Assembly: GCA_963924555.1 (NCBI GenBank)
Contig: OZ004583.1
Span: 6,710,582-6,774,581 of the forward strand
Origin: Crambe crambe
Taxonomy: Eukaryota > Porifera > Demospongiae > Poecilosclerida > Crambeidae
Direction of reading: 5' to 3'
Length of the DNA stretch: 64,000 nucleotides
The notes under the pieces were generated by a model, which was not told the DNA's origin, did not search any database, and saw only the letters and a program-made list of their open reading frames with translations. Of this stretch, positions 45,732-59,000 are shown piece after piece (the stretch's first letter is position 1; the number at the start of each line of letters is the position of its first letter). The position numbers and the translations under genes are program-made.

Positions 45732-46555
45732 CTACACCGGGTGTGAAAGGAAGGTCCAAGATGGCTCTATGTAGGATTTGCTAATACAAACTTCGCCACA
45801 AGCTCTCGGTAGAATCCCTTGACCAATCAGATCCTCTGAAAAGTGTACATTAAGTCTCTTAGTGGAAGATCCACTAGGACTAACCTCAGTCCCTAGCACC
45901 TATGACTGAGAGGTAAACTAATTTCTTTTATAGACTTCAGTAGTCACATTGGGTTTCAAACAAGAAAACCTCAGGAATTTACCTCATCATTAAACTTTAT
46001 CAATAATTGCATTTTTTAAAAACCACTGAAACCAAATGTATGTCAAAGTATGGTGTGTCCAACTGGATCTGATTAGATCCAAGTCATGTGACCAGCAATA
46101 AAACACTTATGACAAGCCGAACTAAACTTGCATCTTTTAATGAGACACACTCGATCTGATGATGCGATAGTGCACTTGGTTACATAATGCACTATCACAT
46201 TATCTTCATGTGCACCTTAAAGTAGCTATAGGCATAATTATAACTATTACTTATTAACTGTTTATAAGTGGCCTGTAGCTATAGTTAGCTACAATGTGCA
46301 CTATGTATTATGTAGCTAGCTCAAGATTTAAAAGTGAGCAATACACACAGCCTAGCCAGCTATTGTGTAGCTATACTATTAGCTATGCTGTTACACTGTT
46401 GTTTCTTCAGTGGAATTCATAGGAGGAGGATGATCACCTATGGAAGATATTACAGTGTGATAGCAAAATTAATATGTCAATGTGAAACAACCCTCTGCTC
46501 TGAACATAAGGGCACCTTGCACGGAGTCCATACACACTTCCACTCACACTCAGTA

Positions 46556-46556
<1 letters not shown>
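45732..46556. other. Intergenic between genes A and B, nothing recognised
   Basis: AT-rich, with a short inverted repeat around 46155-46200 (TGATGCGATAGTGCAC/GCACTATCACATTATC). No gene seen. Confidence 0.4.

Positions 46557-46586
<30 letters not shown>
46557..46586. repeat. Poly-C tract, 30 bases
   Basis: Uninterrupted C run. Similar runs occur at 47830-47848 and 48150-48176. Confidence 0.95.
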
Positions 46587-46589
<3 letters not shown>

Positions 46590-46618
46590 CACAGTGTAAA
46601 AAAAAATAAGCTAATGCC

Positions 46619-46790
<172 letters not shown>

Positions 46791-47002
46791 GGAGGAGGGA
46801 GGAAGGGAGGGAGGGAGGGAGGGAGATTTCATACAGAGATCCTGTAGCAGAAAGAATATTCACTACACTGAACTTTTCCAAGTCAAGCAAGCTAACCTAC
46901 TGTAGTTAGCTATTCACTACTCATTCCCTTCAATCCATTCCTGGAAGAGTTCATACATTTACTGGCTGGAGAGTTTATGCTGTTAATTTAAATTATCAAA
47001 CT

Positions 47003-47008
47003 TTTATT
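47003..47008 (-). promoter_or_regulatory. Polyadenylation signal of gene A
   Basis: AATAAA on the minus strand 27 bases after the proposed gene A stop codon. Confidence 0.65.
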
Positions 47009-47034
47009 GCCCTGGCATTAGAAGTGCAATGTTT

Positions 47035-47093
47035 TCAACTGTGTATGCTCATAATTATTGGTCCATATAATGTATACGGATGATTATAACCAC
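47035..47093 (-). CDS. Gene A exon A22, last coding exon
   Basis: 59 nt, phase 1 start, giving GYNHPYTLYGPIIMSIHS then TGA. Acceptor ATATGTCAG. The AATAAA just downstream supports it. Confidence 0.65.
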
Positions 47094-50000
47094 CTGACAT
47101 ATCATATAGCAGTACTTGATTAGTGCATGTATGTGTGTGGGTTGGGCTTGCCCAATTACCTGCATGTTGTTTTTTATACTTCTCATAACAAGGATCACAG
47201 ACTTTCTCTTCCTTCTTCAAATACTCAAGATAAACTTTTTGCTTTGTTTTGCCACAGCAGTCTTCACATATGACCTGTATGAAAATAGAGACTCCTATGC
47301 AAGCTTATTATTAATAGCTACATAATAACATACCTTGCCACACGCCCTACAATGATGACGCCTAAAGGTTGCAGTGAATTCTTTACTACAGACTCGACAC
47401 ACTTTAGTGGCATCATCATCCTCCCACTCAGGCTTCACAGTTCCAAATGGAGTATCATCATCCTATACAATAAAAATTATTCTAATAGTGCTCACTTATG
47501 TAACACAATAATCTCAGGAAATATCCTCAAGTGTGTGGGAGATCTATTGAATGGCTTCTATTGGCAGTCATCTTTACTGGAGAGTGAATGATCTGAGTGG
47601 TGGTGGAAATTTTGAATGAGATCATACCCACTCACACAAGTTCATACATACCGTACAGTGGGATAATTTCGGTGGGGATAAAAATTCGGTAATTTCGGTA
47701 ATCAGTCTATCTATCAAAAATTTTTCTATCAAATTTTTTTTCCAAATAAAGCCACCGTTTAGCCACATGTACGTAGACCATAGGCGGAGGAACCAGGGGG
47801 GCCAGGGGATTTTTAGACTTATAGTTTGGCCCCCCCCCCCCCCCCCCCAGATTTCATTCGACTATTTGTCATTGTAGGAGACAATTATACATGACTGCAT
47901 GTGCAAAGTGAAACATTTTCAACTCTATTGATAATTAATATGCAAACATGAAAATCACTCATAAAGATATGACAGACAAAATTGAGGTTTACCAAGTAGC
48001 AAAAGAATTTGTTGAACTAAATGAACATAGAAAGAATTATTTATTAGAGTTACGTATACAACTTGCTTGTGTTGACTGAATTTTGACTCTTGTTTTTTAA
48101 TTAACAACTATTGTTGGGTATGCATGGTGCAATGGGGGTTTGGGGTTGGCCCCCCCCCCCCCCCCCCCCCCCCCCCAGGTAAATTTATGTTCCTCCGCCT
48201 ATGTAGACGTACTTCGCTTTTCACAGCTGCTGAATTTCCTTTTTCACTTGGCTTGCATACTATTTTTGGCCTTCATTTCTTCAGGTATAGCCCTCTTTGT
48301 GATCGTGGCGACTCCTAATTGATGGAATCTAGCTAGCTAAGAAGAAAGTGGACCGGAAGGTTTGGTAAGTTGCCTTAGTTGAATGTACGAATGTAGCACA
48401 TGCGCTAAAATAACCGTACCGTACCAAATAAAAGACTACTGTAATTCTTCATCTGTATAATTATATTGTCCATCGAAATATTTTATCTCCGAAAAAAACC
48501 CTCTGTACGGTAGTCAGTGGGACCATAATATATTCACACTGGGGTTTCATTAGCTGCACTCTCTGCAATGTCATTCCGCAAAGACATACAAGTTATGTAC
48601 AAGTCTGTACAGAGCTAAATCCTGCTCTAACTAATAAAGGACAAAATGTAGGGACCCTTCATTTATTAGTTTAGAAACCCTTAGAGCCCTGATGGCCGGT
48701 CATTTCACTGTTTGAAAAGAACTCATTATGGCTAAAACTTCAAAGTGATGCCATGGTCTTAAAAAATGTTATAATGCCTGTCCAAAGAGCACAGAAATTC
48801 ACTTATTGAAGCTATTATACATATACACCAAGATGGCCTACTGAAAAGGGTATATGATAATTTGATCATACTTTGTCACTTTTGGAATCCTTAGAAACTG
48901 GAGAATGTACTTTAATTCCTGCATATAGAATATTGTTTATCAATCATGACTCTGAAGGTAATTATTTAGCGAATAATAATTAGGCATGCATTTGATACGG
49001 CTTAATAAAAGTAGTAAATATAATATTACCTTGCTTTTTGCATTCCTCATAACAAATATCACACACCCTTTTCAATTCTTCCTTGTCGTACGGGAGATAA
49101 GCCTTATTCACAGAGCACAATGAACAGACACACTGTAAGATTGCAACAAAGTGGATAAATTAGCTGATTTTGGTGTAGTGCTTGTAGTTAGTTAGCTATT
49201 AAGTCATAGATACAGTCATGTTGATTAGCCATGCTTCATAGCTTAATCAAGTCAATGGGCTTGCTTTGCTTACTAGATATAGTCTAAACTCACCTTGCCA
49301 CATGCTTTACAGTAGCGGGGTCTGTTCCACTTAATGATGGAGTATTCTTTTTTACAAATTTCACATGCAGGAGTTTCTGGTGACTTTATAGGTTTAACTG
49401 TTTCAATTTTATCCTGCCACAAAATATTATTGGTGAAAAGTATTGCTAATGTCCACAGCAGACCATGCATGCATAACTTGACAAGTAGCTAGAATCATTA
49501 TAAGATCTAAATTTCATGCTTAAAATTCTAATGAATCATTATAAGCACATGCATGCAGAAAAGCACATACTTGTTATTATAGGTACAACAATGGGTTGCA
49601 TGAAGAGAAATGCGAAGTATCTTTTTACCATGAGTGTATCTGAGTTATGTAAGGCAGATAATGTTGTAGATACCACCTTTAGGCTTGCAGTGCTCATGAT
49701 AACCTATCTACAACTTTACCAAGTAGTATCAAAAACTTTTTTATTATCATAGGATTTTGACTCAATAGAATTCCACCAAATGCAGTGAGGCTATTTTATC
49801 ATTTGGATTGTACTTAAATAACTTCAGCAACTTGATCCTTATCAGCACTTACTCTATCAAGCTCACGCAGGATAACTGCATGAAAGATGATAAAGTAGGC
49901 AGAAGCTGCGGGACCAAGCTTCCATGAGGTATACGTATATAACATTGAGAATGGCTGAAGTTGTCGAATGTCTGTCTGACTGGTTGGGGTGGCTGGCTAA

Positions 50001-53000
50001 CTAGAAAGTAGTTGACAATTTTTCAGTGTTTTTGGATAAAAATACTGAGGAATCAGTATGGTTGGAGGCTCTGCCATGCATATGTCATTTAGCTACATTG
50101 CTGTTGCTGTAAAGTTTGATATTGAATATTTTGTTAATTATCTTCAATCACCATTGCTACATACCTATAGCTACAAAAGAGGAGATAAGTTATGTTTTGA
50201 ATTTCTATAGCTAGCTAATTAGCTACAAAGAAAAGAATGGAAACAAGTGAGCACAAAAAATTTCTTCTAAGTATAGCTATATAGGGATAGCCCAATCTAG
50301 CTGCATTACATAATACTATTCCTATCACTCCTAGCCCTCCTAATATTATAACACCCAACTTAAATCCCCCTCCAGCAACAAGTGAGCCCTTACCCGTACC
50401 CATCACCAAACTCAAAAACCACAGCAATAATTACTATTCCTACTTTACTCCTAGGCCTCCTAATTCAATAACCACACCTTATTGAAATTAAGAGGCCTAG
50501 GAGTGAAGTATAGGAATAGCAGTTATTGCTGTGGTTCTAGAGTTTGGATTATAAAACACTAGAGTAATGTGGGTGTAAATTAGAAGCTAAGGGGCACTAA
50601 ATCATGACTGTATAGCCGAGTAGTTAAATTATTGCAAGTAGCTAAATACTCTAGTTACATGCAATAATATGGAATACCATAATTATTGCAAAAGATCGAG
50701 CATTGATATCAAACTAACATACTTCTTCAGTCCCAGACTCTTCAGTTACAGTGTCAGCAACTATTTTGATACCTGCATGGAATGGTAGCTACTCAGTTCT
50801 TAATTGTTACACAGAGCAGTTAGCCAGCTACTACCTTTCTTGCAAATATCATAACAGAGATGACAGACCCTCTGTGCTGCATTCAAGTTATATGGAAGGT
50901 AGGCCTTATTTTGAGAGCATGATGAGCAAACACACTATGTGAATAATTATGTAAGCACATAATAATATTATTATGGTTAGCAATAATAATGGACTATAGT
51001 TCCAATCTTTATATATCTGAATGACCAATAGCATCCAAAGATAATATTGCCTATAACTGAAATTTGAGCTTCTTTGGACATGCAATTTTGACCTCAATCT
51101 CTCTGATCATCAGAAGACTTCTCTCATTGTCCCATCTTTGAGAAGTCGCTCTTTCATTACAAAACTGATGACTGAGATCCAGATGCATAATGGCTGCTGA
51201 CAATAGCTAGGAAACTACATGAGATCCAGACTAATGGCAAGGCCAAGCATAACATGACAGTACAACTAGCAAGTAAAATTGCCATTAGAAAAATCTCATG
51301 AATAAGGGTGCCAATACACCCTACCCATGGTTGCTATGGAAACTAACTTTAGAGACAGATATTCATACTAAAAAATAGTATTACACATGCCTGCCTCATC
51401 ACCAACTTTCATAGAGAGATTAAAAACAGGACTGTTACCTTGCCACATGCCCGGCAGTGATGACGTTTGAACTTTCTAGTTGGATTTTTCTGACAGACCT
51501 CACACACTTCAGTATCTGGATTCCATGTAGGTTTCTCAGTTGCGAATTTTTTTACAATAATCTACAATGAAAATTAATGCAATCTATAGGGAATATAATA
51601 TAGGCACATGTATTACTGTGGTGTGCCAAATTACAACAATTTCATTCTAGGTGGGCATTATACAAACATGGAGGAATAGATGAACCAACACTTATTATTA
51701 AGTAGAGTGTTATAGTCAATGATAGGAACAGCCATTCCTATCTTGCTGATTATGAACGGTATAGATTACCAAGTTTAACACCTTCCTCATGAATCTCCCC
51801 TTACATGGAAATAGTAAAAACTCCACAAGAGACATTATAGTCTGGTTTGTGCAGTAGCTATAGCTATTGACGGTTGATTCGTAGATTCTTTATCGATATA
51901 GTTGGGACCAGCAGAGCTTGCTCTTATCCTTCTTTTGACAGTTTTGTTAGTATGAACTCAGTCTCAGATGTAATCATGTGAATAAGGCTATGCTTGTCTA
52001 GACCTCGGTTGCAGCTCCATTTTATGTATTAAAATCAGACACTGTTGATGACAACAGGCAGAGTCACTTAGTTAGCTAGCTAAGGTGAGATTTTTATAGT
52101 ATATGTAACACCCTAAAGATTAGCCCGTAGACAATGTCCTCCCCCCACCAATGACTATATAGTTGATGTTGGGTGTGTGCAGTAGGTTTGGATCTGCATG
52201 TTATTATGCTCAATTCAATGCATGGCCATTAGTGCGTGGGCTTGATTTACTCTCTCAATCAGCTGCTAGCTATTGATACTGCATGCCTTTACAGGCTCAA
52301 GAATAGAAACTGTATATCAGTGCATGCCATACTGAATGAAAGATTCTGCCTATAACTCACTTCTTGATGGGGTTGCTCAGTCTCCCCATCTTGATTGTCA
52401 GGTGTGATGATGGTACCAGTACTGCTATCTATTAGATGGGAATGGTCTTCCTGCATAATCAAATAGAGCCAACACAATATGCCAGCTATTTTCTTTGTAT
52501 TTATAGATTAAGGATAAAGTGAATGGAATTTGCTTGCAGCAGCTATATAAGCTGGAGTAAGAATTTATCCCGTCACATGCATGCATGCAGTTTAGAATGA
52601 ATGACTAATAAATGCTCCTAAAGTTTTTAGATTGTGTGAAGCTCTGATAGATGATAATCTATTAAACACACCTAATTACATACCAACTAGAAAAAAAAAA
52701 AACGTAGCTAATGTAATCTAAAATAATAATCAAAGCGCGTTTCTTCCCTGAGTACCTCAGCGCTTCGCTGCCATCACGGATCTGTAAAGCAACTTCGTCC
52801 TTCTTCATGCCATTAACTTAGAGCGCCTAACTCTACTTTGTTTTGGACTGTCAGAAATTGTACTACGGTCTCCATGTTGACGATCTTTACCATACAATTT
52901 ACATGAGCAAGCAGAGTTCTTTCTGCTGTAGCGGCATACTTCAACCTTAATTGCAGACAGAGACGAGATTCTGCTAAGCACTGCACTAGCAGTATGTATT

Positions 53001-56000
53001 AGCAGGCATTATGTGGTTCAGGTGAGTATCTAGTCAGCTTTACTATCATCTGTAATTGTACCACTGTCTCCATGTTGACGTACTCCTGTAGCAGCAAGCC
53101 TTGATTGCAGACAGAGATGTTAGCTCTAACTATCACCCATATTAATAGCTGACAAAAAGCAGCTAGGTCATAATCAGCTGTTTATTGCCTTGACAGCTTG
53201 ACACATCTGTAAGGCCACACCAAGTCAATTATTAGTTTCTGGTCTTTCCCCTTTTAAATTAACATGCGGGCGGGCGGTAATTGCGACTATCATGGCTGCT
53301 GCAAGTTTGCAATCTTCCACGGTAGAAGGGTAGAATGTTCAGATATAACAGTTACGTTGATCAAAGGCATGGCTGGTGGAGCTAACTAGTACAACATTTC
53401 ACAATAATTATTTCACACAACACGCATGAGGTCCTCTGTTCTTCTACTTCTTTTGCTACATATCATTATAGTCCTCAAATTCCCGCAGCGCGATTAGCAG
53501 GCGGGCGGGGGACCAGAAACTAATAATTGACTTGGTGTGGCCTAATGTAAAAAAAAGCATACGTGAAGTAAACTCTTATTGCCTGTCTTTTCTACTTGGT
53601 ATGTGGTCAACTCTTGAAAAAAAAAAGAAAAAAAAGAAAAAAGAACGAATAAATTAGCTAGGACACATCAACTTAATTACTATGGTGGCTGTTTCGGGCC
53701 ATTTCCTTCTGCCGTTTTTCCATTCTAATATGGTATTTCCACTTCAATTCCAACCTACTTCCACCTCTATTCCACTCTAATGTGATATTTCCACTTCAAT
53801 TCCAATCTACTTCTACCCCTATTCCACTCAAATACAATATTTCCACTTCAATTCCAACCTGATTCCGAGCCACTTCCACTTCAATTTCATGCAACATGTA
53901 GCACATTATGTGCATGCATGCATCTTATTGATATCATGTGACATTACACATGCGACACATATCATCACACATGAAATTGCAACATGGATTCTGATTTGAA
54001 GATCAGGCTTGTCAAGCTATAGCTACTTTGAAGCTGGGTATTCTTATGAACTGATTTTAAGATTTTTAGCTTGTCTCCATAGAATATTTTTGTCACTGAG
54101 AACCTTGAAACTACTATACTACGTTGAGAAGAAGAGGCTGTGGTAGTGATATCAGACTAGTGATTGATTCTGTTGAGGTTTGTTAGCTGTAATCTGTAAT
54201 CATAATTAACCTTTTTTCCCCATGTAGTCTGAACTTTCTCAATCTAGTTCTCTCCTTGGTTACCATGTTATGCATCTCAGATTGCTACAAAGATATGGGC
54301 TTTGAGTATCAAGGATTTATATTGATGTAGCTTTAGAATTGTTTCCTTTGGTGCAAAAATAATAGGGAGAAAGTTACTGTCATTCATGGATCCCAAAGGT
54401 GTGGCATTGGGGAAACAATAGGAGATTGTATTCATCCAAGGGAAATAGCCTCCTATAACAGAATATAGTGCATAATATCATACTCCTCTTGTATATAATA
54501 AAGGGCCCGAATGCCCAAACTATTGCTGGCATATCGATGGCAATGATAAATTGGATTTGGAATCCATGGTGGCATCGATGGGCGAGTATCGAATCATAAA
54601 ATATAATGTTCCAACTTTATCTAACAGCTATTCATGAACGATTTGTGGCTAGAAATTTCTCCTACCATTGCAGGATAGCTACTATATTTAAAAGCTGTAC
54701 AAAGATATGGTAAATTGCTCTAATCAATGTCACCTATTTTTCATAGGATGTCCTAAAATACTACACTAATGTTATCCACAGGTGCGTACTTATTGCATAG
54801 CTGTGATTAGCTGTGCACTATTAATTCGGATTGTTTGAAGTATGCGAGTATGCATTTATGAATGTTATCCAAGCTGATCTAGACAGGACAAAAAGGATGT
54901 GGAATGGACCAACGTAGTTCATAAAATGGAATTCCTGACGAGTTGTAGCTATTACTTACATGAAGAGAGAGGTAAAGCTATACATGAAATTTCCTCCTTT
55001 TTTTGCTATTAGCTAACCTCCTTCATTCAGCTAGGTTATGAAGATTCACAATTGTGTAATAACGCTGATCTGCAGTTATGTAAGTTAGTGAAATGCCACA
55101 GTCCAATCATCAAAATTTATAAAGTTTTGGTAGAGGAGGAAAACCTTATAATACCTATCCATCAACCTTAGAAGAAGCATTATCACTGTATATTTAATTC
55201 ACCACATTAGCATGATATGAGAAGTACAGAACTGTTGAAATGTTTAATGAATGATAGGGAAAAAAATTAGTTACCAAATTAGAACAATAGAGCCTTTAAA
55301 AGGGATGGTGCTGTAGCCCTTCTTTTGGCAGGAACAAAACACATGCTCGTGATCTTATTGGGGAGATGGGAAAACTTCCCCCTGCTACCTTCAAAATGAT
55401 GGTGCTTTACACAAAGATGCGCACAGGCATGACTGTTGGAGATTAGAAGTAGGTTGGAAATGAAGTGGAAATACCTTGAATAGAGTGGAAGTGGGTTGGA
55501 ATTGAAGTGGAAATACCACATTAGAGTAGAATAGAGGTGGAAGTTGGTCGGAATTGAAGTGGAAATACCGCATTAGAGTGGAATAGAGGTGGAAGTAGGT
55601 TGGAATTGAAGTGGAAATACCATATTAGAATGGAAAAACGGTGGAAGGAAATGGCCCGAAACAGCCACCATAATATACTTATTTATCATCCCCTCCTTCT
55701 CCTAATTTTTGCTCTTCTGGATTTTTAATTTTATTTCTACTGAGCATGCACATGGTGTGCTCTATTTGAAAATCAGATGTGATTTTCAGTGTGATATCTG
55801 ATATTAGTTTTAGAATAGTAGCTGCACACCTTATTCTTTGAATAAGGTGTGCAACTACTATTTTGAACTTCAGCATTTTAGTTTTCATGACTTTTTGGTT
55901 AAACTTCAGCGTATTTTTACTTGTTTGCTTTTTTGTAGGCTCGTGAGCCAGCCCACTTATTTTTTTCATGGGTTTATGGGATAAGATCATGTATAAATGT

Positions 56001-59000
56001 TACCATGGAAACCAATAAAAAATAAACTCTCCTATTTTTGGAAAAATTGGGATGATAAACAAGTAATTAATTCGATGTGGCAGCATTTTAATAGCTAAAA
56101 AAAAAAATACAATATTGTTGCACATAATAATTGTATTGACCACAGCACTCAATGAATTGCCACTAGAAAAAGATGAATAAAAACCCTGATTACCGTGGAT
56201 TGGGAAAATTATTATCGTTAAAAATATATTTCTTCATAATTATTAATTTTTGGATTAATGAAAATTATTACAGACTACTCTATCAGATTGGTACCTAGCA
56301 ACCTCTTAAACTTATAAACTAGCTGATTTTTTTTGTTATTGTTGTTGTACAGGTTTAATCCATGCTAGCCAGGTGCAGCTGCTCGAATTTTTCAAGAAGC
56401 TCGAACAGAAAATGAGCAAGTCAATATTCACTCTATCAAAAGGAAGGACTAAATAAGCAGCTGAGGATGAAGGATATGCTCCAGGTGCACAGGGGCGGAT
56501 GATAAGAAATTAATGACTGCTGCTTTTTTAATGGGGGACTTTCTTCTAGTGCAGCTCAGGTAATTTACCCCATGTTATCATCCTCAGTTTGTTTTCCTAT
56601 CAGGATGGCATGTGACATATTCTCCCAAGCACCCCTCCTCTCTTCAAAAAAGCAAGAGATATTTCCTTCTGTTTTTCACTGTAGAGTTACTTTCACATAA
56701 TTATTTCCAACAGCTGAAATTAATTTCACAATAACTCCAAACACAGTTCTCTCTCCATTGTCTCTATTTGTTTTTAATTGTCTCTCTTTTGTTAAATTAA
56801 TTATAAACATTAAAGTAGTACCCTAGCAGTCAAATCGCCAGCGTATTCCATTTGTAGCGTGCTAATTATGTGTCTTGAAACTTTCATTTGTCTGATCCAG
56901 ATACGACATGTACCTACTGGTTTTTTCTTTGTTTTGTGGATCTAAAAGATGTTCATAGCTACTGTATGTGGAAAAACTGAATCTATCTAGCATTTACCTA
57001 GCAACTTGATGATTAAGTGTTACCTTTAAGTTTTTTTTTGCGTCATAATAATTATGTTAGTGATACGATTATATTGAGGATAGTTTTCCTAGATTGGCAT
57101 TGGTAGAATGGTTCTGCTGAGTTTCAGGCACTAAACTTTTCTTTACAGTGAATGGCCCAGTAGTTTATCATGTTTATTATGGTAGAATGATTTTACAAGA
57201 TGCTGTACAAGATATTGGACAGTCAGTTTGAATGATCATTTTTGCTTCTTCACCATCATCATCATCACTAAGTACGTATGTCATAATGCATAATGCCTTC
57301 AACGTCTCTTTCATACAGATTGTGGTCACTCCGAAACAGATCAGTGTTATCATCCTCATCCTCGCCAACTACAACAGTATGCGAGTTGGAGACCAGATCC
57401 AGGAGCCATGGCAACAGATGTCTTTACCTTAGATTGGACACAGTTCCAGGGGTATACCAACCCACCTTGGAACCTGATACACAGGTCAGACACCAGAAAG
57501 CCCAATTTTTTCCAGATGTAAGAAGTTTAGTTAAGCCTGTACTACATAGAGAGTGCTACCGCACTCTCTGACTAGTGAATGGAATAAGTTTTGCCTCACT
57601 AAATGTTCAATTTGCTCTCGGGAAGCAATACTTGCATTTCTGTAAACGTTTCCATCACACCTTTCTATGCTACAGATAACTTTATTGGGCTGTTTCGGCT
57701 TCCAGCATGGATGGAAAGTGCATTTCTGGAAGTTTGCTTGTAGCATGCATGGCATATGCACACTTATATATCTGTTCCATGTCATAAATGCTTTACCACT
57801 GCAGGATCCATTTCCAGTGTGTATACCCTTTTTACATACAAATAGCAAGGGCTGCATTTACCTTCATGAGCATGTGATTTAGCTGCCATCTCTGTAACAA
57901 AGGTACCATTCTAAAGAGTGGAAGAGGAAGGAGGAGAAGTATAATTATTTTCATTCTATTTAAACAGGGCTTGTTTATAATGAATGTGAACATGTGACAC
58001 ACGAGATTTTTGTATGTTTATAAACTACGTATAGTGTGAAGCGATAACTTCTTTACAGGAAATGGCCCACTGAACAAGAAAAGAATCTTGCAACCACACA
58101 CACAGTGATAACTTCACTTTGGTTAATGCCACATTTATCAAACTTACACCACCATACGTTCTTTGCAATGAATATTGCATGTACAATTTTACTTTGTAGA
58201 GATAATGAGTATTTAAAAAAACGGAAGTATGCGGAAACTAGTATACCCAGCGGTGTTGCGTGCAGATGGATTTGTATTACACGTATAGACATCCGGTTAT
58301 ATTGGCAATTTGACTGCTAGATCAGTGAACTCTCAATAATTATGTACATATTAAAATGTGGTGTCTGGGCTGCACTGGTAGAGGCTGTGTGTACTTAGTC
58401 TCGTGTGGGCCAGACTCTCACACACATAAGAGAGAGTCTGGTCAAATTCCTATACCAACTTTGTTTCTAGAAATCCATGAAAATCGTGGATAGCATGCGC
58501 AGAACATGTAGGTACGTCATCAAATTTGAGTAACTATACTAGAACAGTCACTAGCTAGCTCTTCAAGCTTACTTCTCTAAAGTTCTTTCCAAATCTGACT
58601 GTAATTTCAAATTTTAAGCAGTGCGCATGTGTAGTAGTCGGTTTACGGATGACGCCTGATGATTAATTTTTGCAAGATTCCATAAAACCGCAGTACATAC
58701 ATACTGCAAATTTCACTTCCGTTTGAACATTGAATTTTTGCGTATGACCTTTGACCCTCATTACCACTGTATAAAATTGCAATACCAACCATGCGCAGTA
58801 GCCCACGCAATGTTCAAACGCAAGTGAAATCTGCAGTACATATCTCAATCTTCCATTTTCACCAATTAGTGTGGAGCTTCGCTCGCTCGCCAATAAATAT
58901 TTTCCAGATCTTACTCAAGTTACTGACTGCAGAAGACTTACTGACTGCAGGAGATTCCAAACTTAGTCAATGATTAAAAATGGAACTGAAACAAAAATCT

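Noticed and set aside
57531-57857. Cys-rich 108-codon minus-strand frame
   Set aside because: Begins in a hairpin terminus, no splice sites, no recognised domain; kept only as an uncertain note.
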